From Planctomycetota bacterium (GTDB lineage: Bacteria; Planctomycetota; Planctomycetia; Pirellulales; Pirellulaceae): a DNA stretch of 64,000 nt. Of this stretch, positions 34,130 through 42,289 are shown one piece after another. The notes under the pieces were generated by a model that was not told the DNA's origin, searched no databases, and saw only the letters and a program-made list of their open reading frames with translations. The stretch's first letter is position 1. Every line of letters starts with the position of its first letter. The position numbers were made by a program, and so were the translations under genes. The DNA lies in the NCBI GenBank assembly GCA_016872775.1, contig VGZA01000021.1, forward strand, positions 1 to 64,000. Direction: 5' to 3'.

Positions 34130-34959
34130 CGCGAAATCACGTAATAGAGGGCTACGGAATCCAGGAGCGGAAACAGCGCCGCATCGGCGGATGTGGCATC
34201 TTCGGTGAGTTGCAACTCGATCCGGCACCAGACCTGCCGCAGCCCGGTCTTGCGGGAATACAAATCCTGCGGCCAGCCCAGTTGACGCCAATTCAGGTAG
34301 GTCTGCGAGGCGACGTCCGAATTGCGATATCCTTGCAACGCTTCGGTCGAGGGCCGCAAACGGGTCTCGAAACGCAGATTGCCCCGCGAACCGCTCGACG
34401 ACGAACTGACGCGCAGCAACGACGTAAGCTCGTGGCGCGTCGCGGACGGCCCGTTTTTGAAACTGGCAAGCAGCGCCACCCACCCCTGTTCGTCGTCCAG
34501 CGACGGGACGGTCGAGTTGTCGCCGGGCAGCGTGATTTCGAGCAGTTGATTCGGAGCACTGGGCGACGGGCAAAACACCGTCAATTCGCCGACCCTCGGT
34601 AGTCCCGCCGCATCCGCGGGTGTGCCGCCGGGCGGATCCCAGACCACGGCCGTGTCGGGAAACAGGTAGGCCCCGTCCACCGCCGCAATGCTGATAATCC
34701 CTGGAAAGGCCTCGCTGGCATGTGCCCGTCGCATCGCACGCTCAATACGCTCCAGGCAGACGCGTCCGTGCTGCACGATTTCGGAACTTGTTTGCGAAAA
34801 CTCGTGGGCGTTGCGCACCGTGGCGGCGAGCATCGCCACTCCCGCGGCGATCATCACGGTGATGACACTCGCGGCCAGCAGTTCAATCAGCGTCACACCG
34901 CGGGACGAAATCCGCGCGGTTCGCGGGCGGTGCCGCGTGGTTCGCAGCTCCGGCAGCAT
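34126..34959 (-). CDS. GspJ/PilW-like prepilin-type protein
   Basis: This protein of 277 residues has a 20-residue basic leader ending in SRG, then VTLIELLAASVITVMIAAGVAML, a typical prepilin helix with glutamate at mature position 5. The body resembles GspJ/PilW minor pilins (EIVQHGRVCLERIERAMRRAH near 55). ATG 34959 gives a standard leader and follows the previous stop by 19 bp. An in-frame ATG at 34998 would lengthen the leader to 33 residues and overlap the upstream gene by 20 bp. The stop overlaps the next gene (ATGA). It would be processed by a prepilin peptidase, which is not encoded in this window. Confidence 0.85.
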   Translation of the reverse strand: MLPELRTTRHRPRTARISSRGVTLIELLAASVITVMIAAGVAMLAATVRNAHEFSQTSSEIVQHGRVCLERIERAMRRAHASEAFPGIISIAAVDGAYLFPDTAVVWDPPGGTPADAAGLPRVGELTVFCPSPSAPNQLLEITLPGDNSTVPSLDDEQGWVALLASFKNGPSATRHELTSLLRVSSSSSGSRGNLRFETRLRPSTEALQGYRNSDVASQTYLNWRQLGWPQDLYSRKTGLRQVWCRIELQLTEDATSADAALFPLLDSVALYYVISR

Positions 34960-34978
34960 TTTTTTCGACCACCACCGA

Positions 34979-35608
34979 TCAGTTGCTCTTGGGCACATGG
35001 TTCACCGCTCGTCGCAACTCCGCAAGGATCGTCCGCGAACCGTCGGGTCGACTTCGGAATAGTCGAACTTCCAGCATCCGGTGATAGCTCGGGGCATCCT
35101 GCGGAGTGAGTGAATTCGCGTCCGCCACATAGAACAGATTGGTTTCCACCTGCCAGCCCGCGAAATAGTCGGAGGGAATCGCGAAATTCGGATGCCGATC
35201 GACGACGGCCGAGGATCCGCCCGTCCCGAGCAACTGTCCCCATCGATCGACGAGGGGTGACTCGACGCGCGGCGTGCGGTGGTCACCATCCTGTTTGCCG
35301 GCAAAATCGTCGAGGTCGGTCCAGTCTGCCCGGGGGCCGTCGACTGCCGTGCCTAACGGTTCGGAAAGCACATTGTTCGGATCCGCGACGGTGGCCTGCG
35401 GGTCGGCGAACGGTAGCCCTGACGCTTCATCGAGGTATTGCGAAGCGATGCCGCGGGCCAGCATCTCGTCCCATGCCTGGTTCGTCGATTCAACCGCCGC
35501 CTGCGTCGCCAGCAACAAGGACGCGCCGACTACCGCCAGCATCGCCAGCGCCGCCATGCATTCGATCAGGGTCATCCCGGATCGCGTCTTGCCCTTACCA
35601 CGCGACAT
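34979..35608 (-). CDS. PilV/GspI-like prepilin-type protein
   Basis: This 209-residue protein is the first gene of the operon. Its short leader SRGKGKTRSG precedes MTLIECMAALAMLAVVGASLLLA, a prepilin helix in which glutamate sits at mature position 5. The rest is a soluble minor-pilin domain. ATG 35608 is chosen over a GTG five codons earlier because it gives a normal 12-residue leader. A 33-base gap upstream separates it from a strong T-tract hairpin on the same strand. Together with the GspJ-, GspH- and GspK-like proteins it makes the usual set of four minor pseudopilins, while no major pilin gene is seen. Confidence 0.85.
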   Translation of the reverse strand: MSRGKGKTRSGMTLIECMAALAMLAVVGASLLLATQAAVESTNQAWDEMLARGIASQYLDEASGLPFADPQATVADPNNVLSEPLGTAVDGPRADWTDLDDFAGKQDGDHRTPRVESPLVDRWGQLLGTGGSSAVVDRHPNFAIPSDYFAGWQVETNLFYVADANSLTPQDAPSYHRMLEVRLFRSRPDGSRTILAELRRAVNHVPKSN

Positions 35609-35640
35609 CGATAGCAGGATCACGTGCGGCCTCTGAATGC

Positions 35641-35692
35641 GAAAAAGAAAAAACGCGGCGGGTCCCTCGAGCTCCCAACTCCGCCCGCCGCG
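35641..35692 (-). terminator. Intrinsic terminator/attenuator in front of the pilus-like operon
   Basis: On the minus strand CGCGGCGGG (35662-35654 complement) and CCCGCCGCG (35692-35684 complement) pair over nine bases and are followed by T6-C-T5 at 35653-35642. It ends 33 bases before the first gene's ATG. A 7-base segment upstream in the leader (35715-35721) is complementary to 35661-35667 at the base of the stem and could compete with it. Confidence 0.65.
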
Positions 35693-35734
35693 CCAAACAT
35701 ACTGTTCTCTCCCCAGGGACCAGCATGCAGAAAA

Positions 35735-35762
35735 ACCATAGGTCGATCGCGGGAAGAGTCAA
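35735..35762 (-). promoter_or_regulatory. Candidate sigma-70-like promoter of the pilus-like operon leader
   Basis: On the minus strand TTGACT (35762-35757) and TATGGT (35740-35735) are 16 bases apart. Transcription would begin near 35728 and reach the terminator after about 88 nucleotides. Confidence 0.4.
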
Positions 35763-36007
35763 ATCGCCGGGGCCAACTGCCGATCCTCCCGGCCGCGGGC
35801 CCGATCGATGTTGCCTTCGCGAAACGGCTCGAGCCACTTTTCGCAACGTGGTGCGTTTCCCCAACACGCGGCAGTTCAGCGGCTCTTCCGCAAAACCGGC
35901 GAAGAGCCAATTCCGCGGAGCAACATCGTCACGGGAGAGTCCTGCACCGAATTTTCCCGTACCAAACCACGCTGACATCCGCGTTCCTTCGTGGTTATCA
36001 TACGGCA

Positions 36008-37393
36008 GTGCAATCGATCGTCGTCATCAACGTTGTCGGACTCACCTCGGATCTGATCGGCCCGGACATGCCGCGGGTCGCTGAATTCGCGCGACGCAGC
36101 GCAATCGCTCCGATCGACCCCGTGATTCCAGCGGTAACCTGCTCCGTCCAGGCGACTTACCTCACCGGCCGCTGGCCGTCCGAACATGGGATCGTCGGCA
36201 ATGGCTGGTATTTTCGCGATGAATGCGAAGTCCGCTTCTGGCGCCAATCCAACCGGTTGGTGGCCGGTGACAAGCTCTGGGACGAGGCCAAACAGCGCGA
36301 CCGCAAGTTCTCCTGTGCCAATCTCTTCTGGTGGTACAACATGTACTCGACGGTCGATGTCAGCGTCACACCGCGACCGATGTACCCCTGTGACGGCAGG
36401 AAAATCCCCGATATTCATACGCATCCGGCCGGCCTGCGGGACGAGTTGCAGCGCGAACTGGGAACGTTCCCGCTATTTCAGTTCTGGGGTCCGGCTACGA
36501 ACATTGCCTCCTCGCAATGGATCGCCGACGCCGCGAAACGCGTGATCGATCAATTCGCTCCCACCATGTCGCTCGTGTACCTGCCGCACCTCGATTACTG
36601 CCTGCAACGGCTCGGCCCCAATCCGATCAGCAACGCGGCCGAACTGCGGCAGATCGACCAGGTCATCGGCTCGCTGATCGATTTCTGCGCAACGCGCGGC
36701 GCCACGGTGGTTTTACTCAGCGAGTACGGAATTACGGCCGTCGCGCGCCCGGTCCATCTCAACCGTGTACTGCGACAGGCCGGTTTACTCACCGTCCGCG
36801 CAGAACTCGGGCGCGAATTGCTGGATGCCGGAGCCAGTCGCGCTTTTGCTGTCGCCGATCACCAGGTTGCCCATATTTATGTCAACGATAGGTCCTCGCT
36901 GGACGCGGTTCGCACGCTGATTCAGAACACGCCCGGCGTCGACCGCGTCTATGACCAGGCAGCCGCCAAAGAAATTCACCTCAACCACCCGCGGGCTGGC
37001 GACCTGATCGCACTGTCCGAGCCGGATGCCTGGTTTACGTATTACTACTGGCTCGACGAGTCACGGCAACCCGACTTCGCGCCAACGGTCGACATCCATC
37101 GCAAGCCGGGTTACGATCCGGCCGAGTTGTTTATCGATCCGCGTCTCAAATTCCCGCGGCTCAAGATCGCGGCGAAACTGCTGCGGAAGAAGCTCGGATT
37201 CCGCTATCGGATGGACGTAATTCCGACCAGCGGTGAGCTCGTACGCGGCTCCCACGGCCTTCCCGCCGCCTCCCCGCGGAACGCACCGATCTTCATTTCC
37301 CCTCGTAAAGACCTGGTCCCAGGCGAACCACTGCCACCAGTCGCCATCCGACAACTGCTGCTGGATCATATCTTCCATTCGCCAAAGTCGTAA
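36008..37393 (+). CDS. Alkaline phosphatase superfamily (nucleotide pyrophosphatase-like) protein
   Basis: This protein of about 461 residues is cytoplasmic-looking (no signal peptide) and belongs to the phosphodiesterase/nucleotide pyrophosphatase branch. IPAVTCSVQATYLTGRWPSEHGIVGNGWYF (about 40-70) contains the nucleophile-threonine block; only its family context identifies the metal site. SLVYLPHLDYCLQRLGP, VVLLSEYGITAV and FAVADHQVAHIYV supply further metal ligands (D and H). RKPGYDPAELF and VRGSHG near the C-terminus are also typical. It hydrolyses phosphoester bonds of an unknown substrate. A GTG at 36008 fits the family N-terminus (QSIVVINVVGL). The long open frame upstream has no similarity. 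No ribosome site is evident. Confidence 0.8.
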   Translation: MQSIVVINVVGLTSDLIGPDMPRVAEFARRSAIAPIDPVIPAVTCSVQATYLTGRWPSEHGIVGNGWYFRDECEVRFWRQSNRLVAGDKLWDEAKQRDRKFSCANLFWWYNMYSTVDVSVTPRPMYPCDGRKIPDIHTHPAGLRDELQRELGTFPLFQFWGPATNIASSQWIADAAKRVIDQFAPTMSLVYLPHLDYCLQRLGPNPISNAAELRQIDQVIGSLIDFCATRGATVVLLSEYGITAVARPVHLNRVLRQAGLLTVRAELGRELLDAGASRAFAVADHQVAHIYVNDRSSLDAVRTLIQNTPGVDRVYDQAAAKEIHLNHPRAGDLIALSEPDAWFTYYYWLDESRQPDFAPTVDIHRKPGYDPAELFIDPRLKFPRLKIAAKLLRKKLGFRYRMDVIPTSGELVRGSHGLPAASPRNAPIFISPRKDLVPGEPLPPVAIRQLLLDHIFHSPKS

Positions 37394-37551
37394 AACGAAA
37401 CTTGTTTCGTTAGCTCGCGCTACGCATTCGCGTGATATCGGGAACTCGAGGCTGATCGCAGACTGGCGACTCTTGCGTCACCAAATTCGCGAAGGCTGGC
37501 TCTTCGCTGAGTGCAAACACGTGCCGCAAACCTCTCGAAACAAGTTTCGAG
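37394..37551. repeat. Two mirror-image hairpins between convergent genes
   Basis: AACGAAAC-TT-GTTTCGTT at 37394-37411 directly follows the phosphatase stop. CTCGAAAC-AA-GTTTCGAG at 37534-37551 directly follows the queE stop on the other strand. Each is an 8-bp stem; the second is the reverse complement of the first over its core. They are probably paired terminators without T-tracts. Nothing else was seen in the 161-bp gap. Confidence 0.5.
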
Positions 37552-37554
37552 CTA

Positions 37555-38241
37555 CTACGTGCCTCGTTGGTGTCCGTACCATTCGATCTGCATGCGAGGG
37601 CAGTACCGCAGTCCGCGTTCCTGGCAGAGCGGCCTCAGCCAGTGCCCGATCTCTGCCAGCGCCGAGGCGATGGTTCCCTGCGGCATCAGCAGCACGCGGC
37701 CCCGATCCAACTCGGGAAACTGGGAAAGATACGACTCGATTTCGTCACAGTCGGAATGGCTTTCGACGACGAACTTCAGCTGGTATTCCCGTCCCAGAAT
37801 TAACCGCCGAATCACGTCCGGCGCATGGCGAGTTTGCTCGTGGCGGCGATGCCATTGCGGGTGCGATTCGGCGGCGGGCGTTGAATTGGACAGTTTGGGA
37901 CTGATCGACATCAGGTCGCACTGAACCGGCAGATACAACGTGCCCGCCGTCTCAATCGTCAGGTGCAGTCCTGCAGCGGCCAGGGCTTTGGTCAACGGCA
38001 ACAGTTCGGCGAAGAGCATCGGCTCACCACCGGTGATCACCACGTGCCTCGCCGCATAACCGCGCACCGCATGCACGATTTCGCCGATCGACCAATCCTC
38101 TCCTTCGGGCGACCAGGACGTGAACGGAGTGTCGCAAAACCGACAACGCAGGTTGCAACCAGAAGCCCGCACGAAGACGCTGGGCGTTCCTGTCAGCAGC
38201 CCCTCGCCCTGCCGCGATTCATAGATCTCTGCAATTCGCAT
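37555..38241 (-). CDS. queE: 7-carboxy-7-deazaguanine synthase QueE
   Basis: This 228-residue radical SAM enzyme converts CPH4 to 7-carboxy-7-deazaguanine in queuosine synthesis. Visible features are the substrate-binding QGEG loop (residues 11-14) and the cluster motif CNLRCRFC (C29, C33, C36). The following TPF(T)SW segment, VVITGGEPMLF near 68 and ISPKLSN near 112 are also family traits. Length and order match QueE. It is divergent from queF, with 80 bp between them, and close to queA 3 kb away. Other pathway genes (queD, queC, tgt) are not in the window. The ATG at 38241 fits the family N-terminus. Confidence 0.95.
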   Translation of the reverse strand: MRIAEIYESRQGEGLLTGTPSVFVRASGCNLRCRFCDTPFTSWSPEGEDWSIGEIVHAVRGYAARHVVITGGEPMLFAELLPLTKALAAAGLHLTIETAGTLYLPVQCDLMSISPKLSNSTPAAESHPQWHRRHEQTRHAPDVIRRLILGREYQLKFVVESHSDCDEIESYLSQFPELDRGRVLLMPQGTIASALAEIGHWLRPLCQERGLRYCPRMQIEWYGHQRGT

Positions 38242-38321
38242 TGCCTTCCGTCCCCACTTCCGCCCAACGCCAATTTACAGAATACTGTCCACTGATCCGT
38301 TGAAATACCGGAGGCACTCGA

Positions 38322-38678
38322 ATGGCACCGCCGCAACGCGACTTGCTAGAAACGTTTCCCAATCAGTTCCCGCAGCGCGATTATCTGATCGAAATCGTCT
38401 GCCCCGAGTTCACCTCGGTCTGCCCGAAAACAGGTCAGCCCGACTTCGGTACCTTGACGATTCGATATACGCCGGACCGGCAATGCGTGGAGTTGAAGAG
38501 CCTGAAGATCTACCTGCAGCAGTTCCGCAATCTGGGGATCTTTTACGAAAACGCAACGAATGAGATTCTCGACGATCTGGTCGCCGCGCTGCAGCCGCGC
38601 CGAATCAGCCTGGCAGCGGCTTTCACACCCCGGGGCGGTATTTCCACAACGGTTACGGTCACCTACGAAAAAGCGTGA
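38322..38678 (+). CDS. queF: preQ0 reductase QueF (short, type I)
   Basis: This 118-residue enzyme reduces 7-cyano-7-deazaguanine to preQ1 with NADPH. The catalytic cysteine is C34 in [15 protein letters not shown], with the adjacent aspartate D41. The QueF motif [21 protein letters not shown] follows at about 56-76. The size fits the unimodular YkvM-like form. ATG 38322 has GGAGG upstream. It is divergent from queE. The next gene (ErpA/IscA-like) is convergent, 24 bp away. Confidence 0.96.
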   Translation: MAPPQRDLLETFPNQFPQRDYLIEIVCPEFTSVCPKTGQPDFGTLTIRYTPDRQCVELKSLKIYLQQFRNLGIFYENATNEILDDLVAALQPRRISLAAAFTPRGGISTTVTVTYEKA

Positions 38679-38702
38679 GCCGCTCGAATTACGCCGCTCG
38701 AA

Positions 38703-39035
38703 TTACACGGAGAACGAACTACCGCAACCGCAGGTCTTGGTCGCGTTCGGATTCTGGAATTCGTAGCCGCTCTTCTCAAATTGCGTCTTGTAGTCGATCG
38801 TCGTGCCGTTGAGCAGCAACGCGCTGCGCTTGTCGACGACAATCGATACGCCATGGCTTTCAATTTTGTCGTCCATGCTTTCGTCAAACGACTTGTCGAA
38901 ATGCAGCCGGTAGCCAAACCCGGAGCATCCTCCCCCTTCGACAGAAACTCGCAAGAACGCATCGGCTTCGATTTTCGCCGTGTCGCGAGCCTTCTTTACT
39001 TCTTCCGCAGCCTTTTCCGTCAACGATACGATCAT
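38703..39035 (-). CDS. erpA: A-type iron-sulfur carrier (ErpA/IscA family)
   Basis: This 110-residue protein has all three conserved cysteines: one in EGGGCSGFGYRLHFD (near 37) and the pair in TCGCGSSFSV at the C-terminus. A-type carriers accept Fe-S clusters and pass them to enzymes such as radical SAM proteins. The ATG at 39035 has GAGAGGGA upstream; a TTG two codons earlier is not favoured. The cysteine desulfurase gene lies upstream on the same strand with a 130-bp gap that contains no other gene. ErpA versus IscA cannot be settled from sequence alone. Fe-S supply fits the nearby QueE and radical SAM enzymes. Confidence 0.9.
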   Translation of the reverse strand: MIVSLTEKAAEEVKKARDTAKIEADAFLRVSVEGGGCSGFGYRLHFDKSFDESMDDKIESHGVSIVVDKRSALLLNGTTIDYKTQFEKSGYEFQNPNATKTCGCGSSFSV

Positions 39036-39165
39036 GGTCAAATCCCTCTCCGTTCAAGACTCAAAACCGATTTTTCACAACCGCATATGTCTAAAATAGT
39101 ACATCGATCGACATTAGGGAAGGTGGGATTTTGGGAGGACCTGGAACGCTCGCCGGGCGGTGCGC

Positions 39166-40356
39166 TTACCGGCCAATCAGCGACCGCAGCCGCCGCACGG
39201 AATCGGCCACGATTTCGATCGCCTGATCGATCTCGGCTTCCGTGGTGAATCGGCTTAAACCAAACCGCAGACTGGCCCGAACGCGGTCATCGGGAACGCC
39301 CAAGGCCCGCAAAACGTGGCTCGGTTCGGGATTGGTCGAGGTGCAAGCACTCCCGCTGGACACCGCCAGGTCCCGCATGCTCATCATCAATGCCTCCCCG
39401 TCGACACCGCCAAAGGAACAGTTCAAGTTGCCTGGCAGTCGCAATCCTGGGGGTTCGAGTGCCGGACCATTCAGGGCGCAGTCGGGAATGCGATCGCACA
39501 GGTCGGCGAAGAGCCGGTTCCGCAATCCCGCCTGCCGGATCGCCTCCGTTTCCAATTCCTTCTGGGACAATTCCAATGCCCGCGCCAATCCAACGACCAA
39601 AGGAACGGGGCAGGTGCCGCTACGGAACCCGAATTCCTGACCTCCCCCATCAATCTGTGGTTCGATTCGCACGGGGGGGGTGGAGCGGCGGACATACAGG
39701 CCACCGATTCCTTTGGGGCCATGGATTTTGTGACCGTTGAAACTTAACAAGTCGACTCCCAGTTGTCGGACGTCGACCGGGAGTTTTCCGACGGCCTGGG
39801 TGGCATCGGTGTGCACGAGGATTCCACGCTGCCGGCATAGTTGTGCTAGTTCCGATAGCGACTGAACGACGCCTATTTCATTGTTCGCGAGCATGACGGT
39901 GACGAGCAGCGTGTCGTCGCGCAGCAACTCGACGAACTGCTCCGTACGGAAACGTCCCGCATCGGCCTGGCCGGCCGGCACCAGCGGCGCGAAAGTGACT
40001 TCGAATCCGCGACGCGCGAGTTTCGCGATCGGATCGAGCACCGACTTGTGCTCGGTCGCCAGCAACACCAGGTGGTTTCCCCGCCTGCGAACGCGCTCCG
40101 CAACTCCCCGGATCGCCAGGTTGTTGCTCTCCGTCGCGCCGCTGGTAAAGACAATTTCCTTGGGAGACGCGTTCAGAATCCGAGCGATGGAAGTTCGCGC
40201 CTCATCGACCGCCGCCTGGGCATCCCAGCCCATCCAATGGCTTGTGCTTCCGGCGTTTCCGTAGTGCTCCGTGAAAAATGGAAGCATCGCTTCGACAACC
40301 CGCGGGTCGACCCGCGTCGTGGCATGGTTGTCGAGGTAAATCCGGCGGTCGCTCAT
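39166..40356 (-). CDS. iscS: Cysteine desulfurase (IscS/NifS family)
   Basis: This 396-residue PLP enzyme releases sulfur from cysteine for Fe-S clusters and tRNA thiolation. Visible are the start [19 protein letters not shown], the PLP-lysine block [21 protein letters not shown] near 200, the histidine block [10 protein letters not shown] near 103, and the catalytic cysteine in [17 protein letters not shown] near 335. The long active-site loop places it in class I (NifS/IscS). Start ATG 40356 overlaps the NUDIX stop (ATGA), so the two genes are co-translated. Together with the A-type carrier downstream it forms a small Fe-S assembly group; no scaffold (IscU/SufU) is seen. Confidence 0.94.
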   Translation of the reverse strand: MSDRRIYLDNHATTRVDPRVVEAMLPFFTEHYGNAGSTSHWMGWDAQAAVDEARTSIARILNASPKEIVFTSGATESNNLAIRGVAERVRRRGNHLVLLATEHKSVLDPIAKLARRGFEVTFAPLVPAGQADAGRFRTEQFVELLRDDTLLVTVMLANNEIGVVQSLSELAQLCRQRGILVHTDATQAVGKLPVDVRQLGVDLLSFNGHKIHGPKGIGGLYVRRSTPPVRIEPQIDGGGQEFGFRSGTCPVPLVVGLARALELSQKELETEAIRQAGLRNRLFADLCDRIPDCALNGPALEPPGLRLPGNLNCSFGGVDGEALMMSMRDLAVSSGSACTSTNPEPSHVLRALGVPDDRVRASLRFGLSRFTTEAEIDQAIEIVADSVRRLRSLIGR

Positions 40357-40970
40357 GGTCGGGCGAACAAGGCCTCCAGGCAGATGCGCGACCATGTTTC
40401 GAATCCGTCCAGGTCGGCCATCAAGTCGGGCAACGGCCGGAATCCGGAATTCAGGATATCCGATTCGCGGGGACGTACGTCAGGCCGTTCCACGTCGAAG
40501 ATATGTACCACTCCCAGATGCACTCTTCCGACTTCGGTGAGGTCGTCGTTGATCAAGCCGCAACAGGTATCGCGGTAGGGGGAGTCGATCACGACTTCCT
40601 CGGACAACTCGCGGCGCATCCCCTCCCAATACGGGTTCTGTTCGACGGCGTCATCGGCGCAAATATGTCCGCCAATTCCGATGCTCCGCTTGCTGTGCAG
40701 CCGCTTCTCGCCTTGCCCTTTGCCACGAGTGTATTCGAACAGCTGAATCTGGCCGTCGTCGCTGGTATGGCGGAAGATCACGTACGGAATCAACTGCTTG
40801 AAGCCCGGGTCTTCCTCCATTTGCGGTCGCGGTCGATAGCTGGTGTTGCCGCGATCGAAGAGTGGACCGAAGTACCGATCGATCTCGGCGCTGAACCCCT
40901 GGAAGTGTCCCAACTGGTGAAATAGTTGTGTCGGTACGACGAGAATCTGTTCAACCGAAACGGCGGACAT
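40353..40970 (-). CDS. NUDIX-fold hydrolase-like protein
   Basis: This 205-residue protein has a NUDIX box-like segment [19 protein letters not shown] followed by [10 protein letters not shown] (about 96-124). It keeps the R-E-L-x-E-E core, but the box is longer than the canonical 23 residues because of an insertion after the glycines. Preceding strands ([41 protein letters not shown]) fit a phosphoesterase-type NUDIX domain. The substrate is unknown; many relatives are annotated as phosphoesterases. It overlaps iscS by four bases. The ATG at 40970 is chosen since the upstream frame is not conserved in character. Alternative roles could include binding rather than hydrolysis. Confidence 0.8.
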   Translation of the reverse strand: MSAVSVEQILVVPTQLFHQLGHFQGFSAEIDRYFGPLFDRGNTSYRPRPQMEEDPGFKQLIPYVIFRHTSDDGQIQLFEYTRGKGQGEKRLHSKRSIGIGGHICADDAVEQNPYWEGMRRELSEEVVIDSPYRDTCCGLINDDLTEVGRVHLGVVHIFDVERPDVRPRESDILNSGFRPLPDLMADLDGFETWSRICLEALFARP

Positions 40971-41111
40971 GCTGGAATGGGCTCCGAATAGGGATACGCC
41001 GCCGAGGGTCGATGAACAGGCCCGATCACTTTGGCCGGCTCGATCCGTCGACGATTCTGGCTTTGCATTGTGCCATAATCCGCGGACGGCGGCTATCACC
41101 GGAGCAGCAGG

Positions 41112-42242
41112 TCAGAGGATCAGCATGGCGTCGCCGTAACTGTAGAATCGATAGCCCTGTTTGATCGCTTCGGCATAGGCTTCACGGATCAGTGCATCGC
41201 CGCCGAAGGTACGAACCAGTACGAGCAGCGTGCTGCGCGGCAGGTGGAAATTCGTCAGCAAGCCGTCGAGGGCGTGGAATTCAAACGGCGGGCGAATGAA
41301 CAACCGCGTTTCACCTTCAAATGGCAACAAGGGCCCGCTGGCTGCGGCCGACTCCAGCACCCGTGCCACCGTTGTCCCCACCGCGATCACCCGCCCCGCC
41401 CGTTCACGGCATGCACGTACCGCTTGGCAGACTTCGGGTTGGACGGCCCCCCATTCCGAGTGCATTGCGTGCTCGTCGAGATTCCGCGCGGTCACGGGGC
41501 GAAACGTTCCGATTCCCACATGCAGCGTGATCGAGGCAATCTCGATCGGCAAAGCGCGCAGGCGTTCAAGCAATTCTTCGGTGAAATGCAAACCGGCGGT
41601 AGGGGCCGCGACGGCGCCGGGCCGTCGCGCGTAGACGGTCTGGTATCGCTCCCGATCGGAATCGACCATCGTGCCCTGCCGAATGTAGGGCGGCAACGGC
41701 ACCCGGCCGACCCTTTCGAGCAGTTCCCAGGTCGGCAGGTCGCTTTCGGGCCGAGCCAGCCACAGACCATGTTCGAGGAGGGCCAGCAAATTCAGTGGAC
41801 AAACCTCGCGGGCGTTGGAATCGCACAACATGATCGACTCCCCAGGTTCCAGCCGGCCGCGCGTCTTTCCGATCACTTTCCAGGCGGTCGGGCGTTCGCC
41901 GAGGGGACTCTGGCTGGCCGGAATTGGAGCGCCCGCCGGTATCAAATCGCCGACCGGGGTCGGACCGGGGAACGGGGAGTCTTGCGATAGGAAGAGTCCG
42001 GTCCAGCGGCCGCCCGTTCGCGACCGAAACCCTTCCAGCCGCGCCGGCACGACTTTGGTATCATTCAGAACCAGCAGATCGTTCGCGCGAAGGATGTCGG
42101 GCAGGTCGCGAACGTGCGAATGGGATATCGTTCCGCGCGCTCGGTCGACGATCAACAATCGCGCATCGGACCGTCGTGCCAGCGGCTGTTGGGCGATCAG
42201 ATCGGCGGGCAAGTGATAGTCATAATCATCGATCTGGTCCAT
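41112..42242 (-). CDS. queA: S-adenosylmethionine:tRNA ribosyltransferase-isomerase QueA
   Basis: This 376-residue enzyme transfers the ribosyl moiety of SAM to preQ1 in tRNA, forming epoxyqueuosine. Family markers are DYHLPADLIAQQPLARR at the start, LLVLNDTKVVPARL near 56, VAAPTAGLHFTEELL near 220, ITLHVGIGTFRPV near 245, HSEWGAV near 267, and the end LLTNFHLPRSTLLVLVRTFGG with YGDAMLIL. Length is somewhat above average because of an insertion near residues 85-115. It lies 140 bp from the NUDIX gene and is divergent from the glycosyltransferase gene, with a palindrome in the 47-bp gap. Confidence 0.96.
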   Translation of the reverse strand: MDQIDDYDYHLPADLIAQQPLARRSDARLLIVDRARGTISHSHVRDLPDILRANDLLVLNDTKVVPARLEGFRSRTGGRWTGLFLSQDSPFPGPTPVGDLIPAGAPIPASQSPLGERPTAWKVIGKTRGRLEPGESIMLCDSNAREVCPLNLLALLEHGLWLARPESDLPTWELLERVGRVPLPPYIRQGTMVDSDRERYQTVYARRPGAVAAPTAGLHFTEELLERLRALPIEIASITLHVGIGTFRPVTARNLDEHAMHSEWGAVQPEVCQAVRACRERAGRVIAVGTTVARVLESAAASGPLLPFEGETRLFIRPPFEFHALDGLLTNFHLPRSTLLVLVRTFGGDALIREAYAEAIKQGYRFYSYGDAMLIL

Positions 42243-42246
42243 GATA

Positions 42247-42265
42247 CCGCGAGTATAAATCGCGG
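42247..42265. promoter_or_regulatory. Operator-like palindrome between queA and the glycosyltransferase gene
   Basis: CCGCGA and TCGCGG are separated by GTATAAA. The 17-base core CGCGAGT-ATAA-ATCGCG matches the site at 21905-21923 except for the central four bases. It lies within 5 bp of the queA start and 24 bp before the opposite ATG, a position fit for a repressor site or hairpin. Confidence 0.4.
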
Positions 42266-42289
42266 GGTAAGGCTTCCATAGGGGGATGC

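Noticed and set aside
35595-35978. Minus-strand open frame of 127 residues across the pilus-operon leader
   Set aside because: It would read through the strong T-tract terminator and overlap the first pseudopilin gene; no similarity seen.
35763-36007. Possible cobalamin-riboswitch-like words (GGGAA, CGGTG) on the minus strand
   Set aside because: The conserved B12 box and its order were not found, so the resemblance is probably accidental; an Rfam covariance search would settle it.
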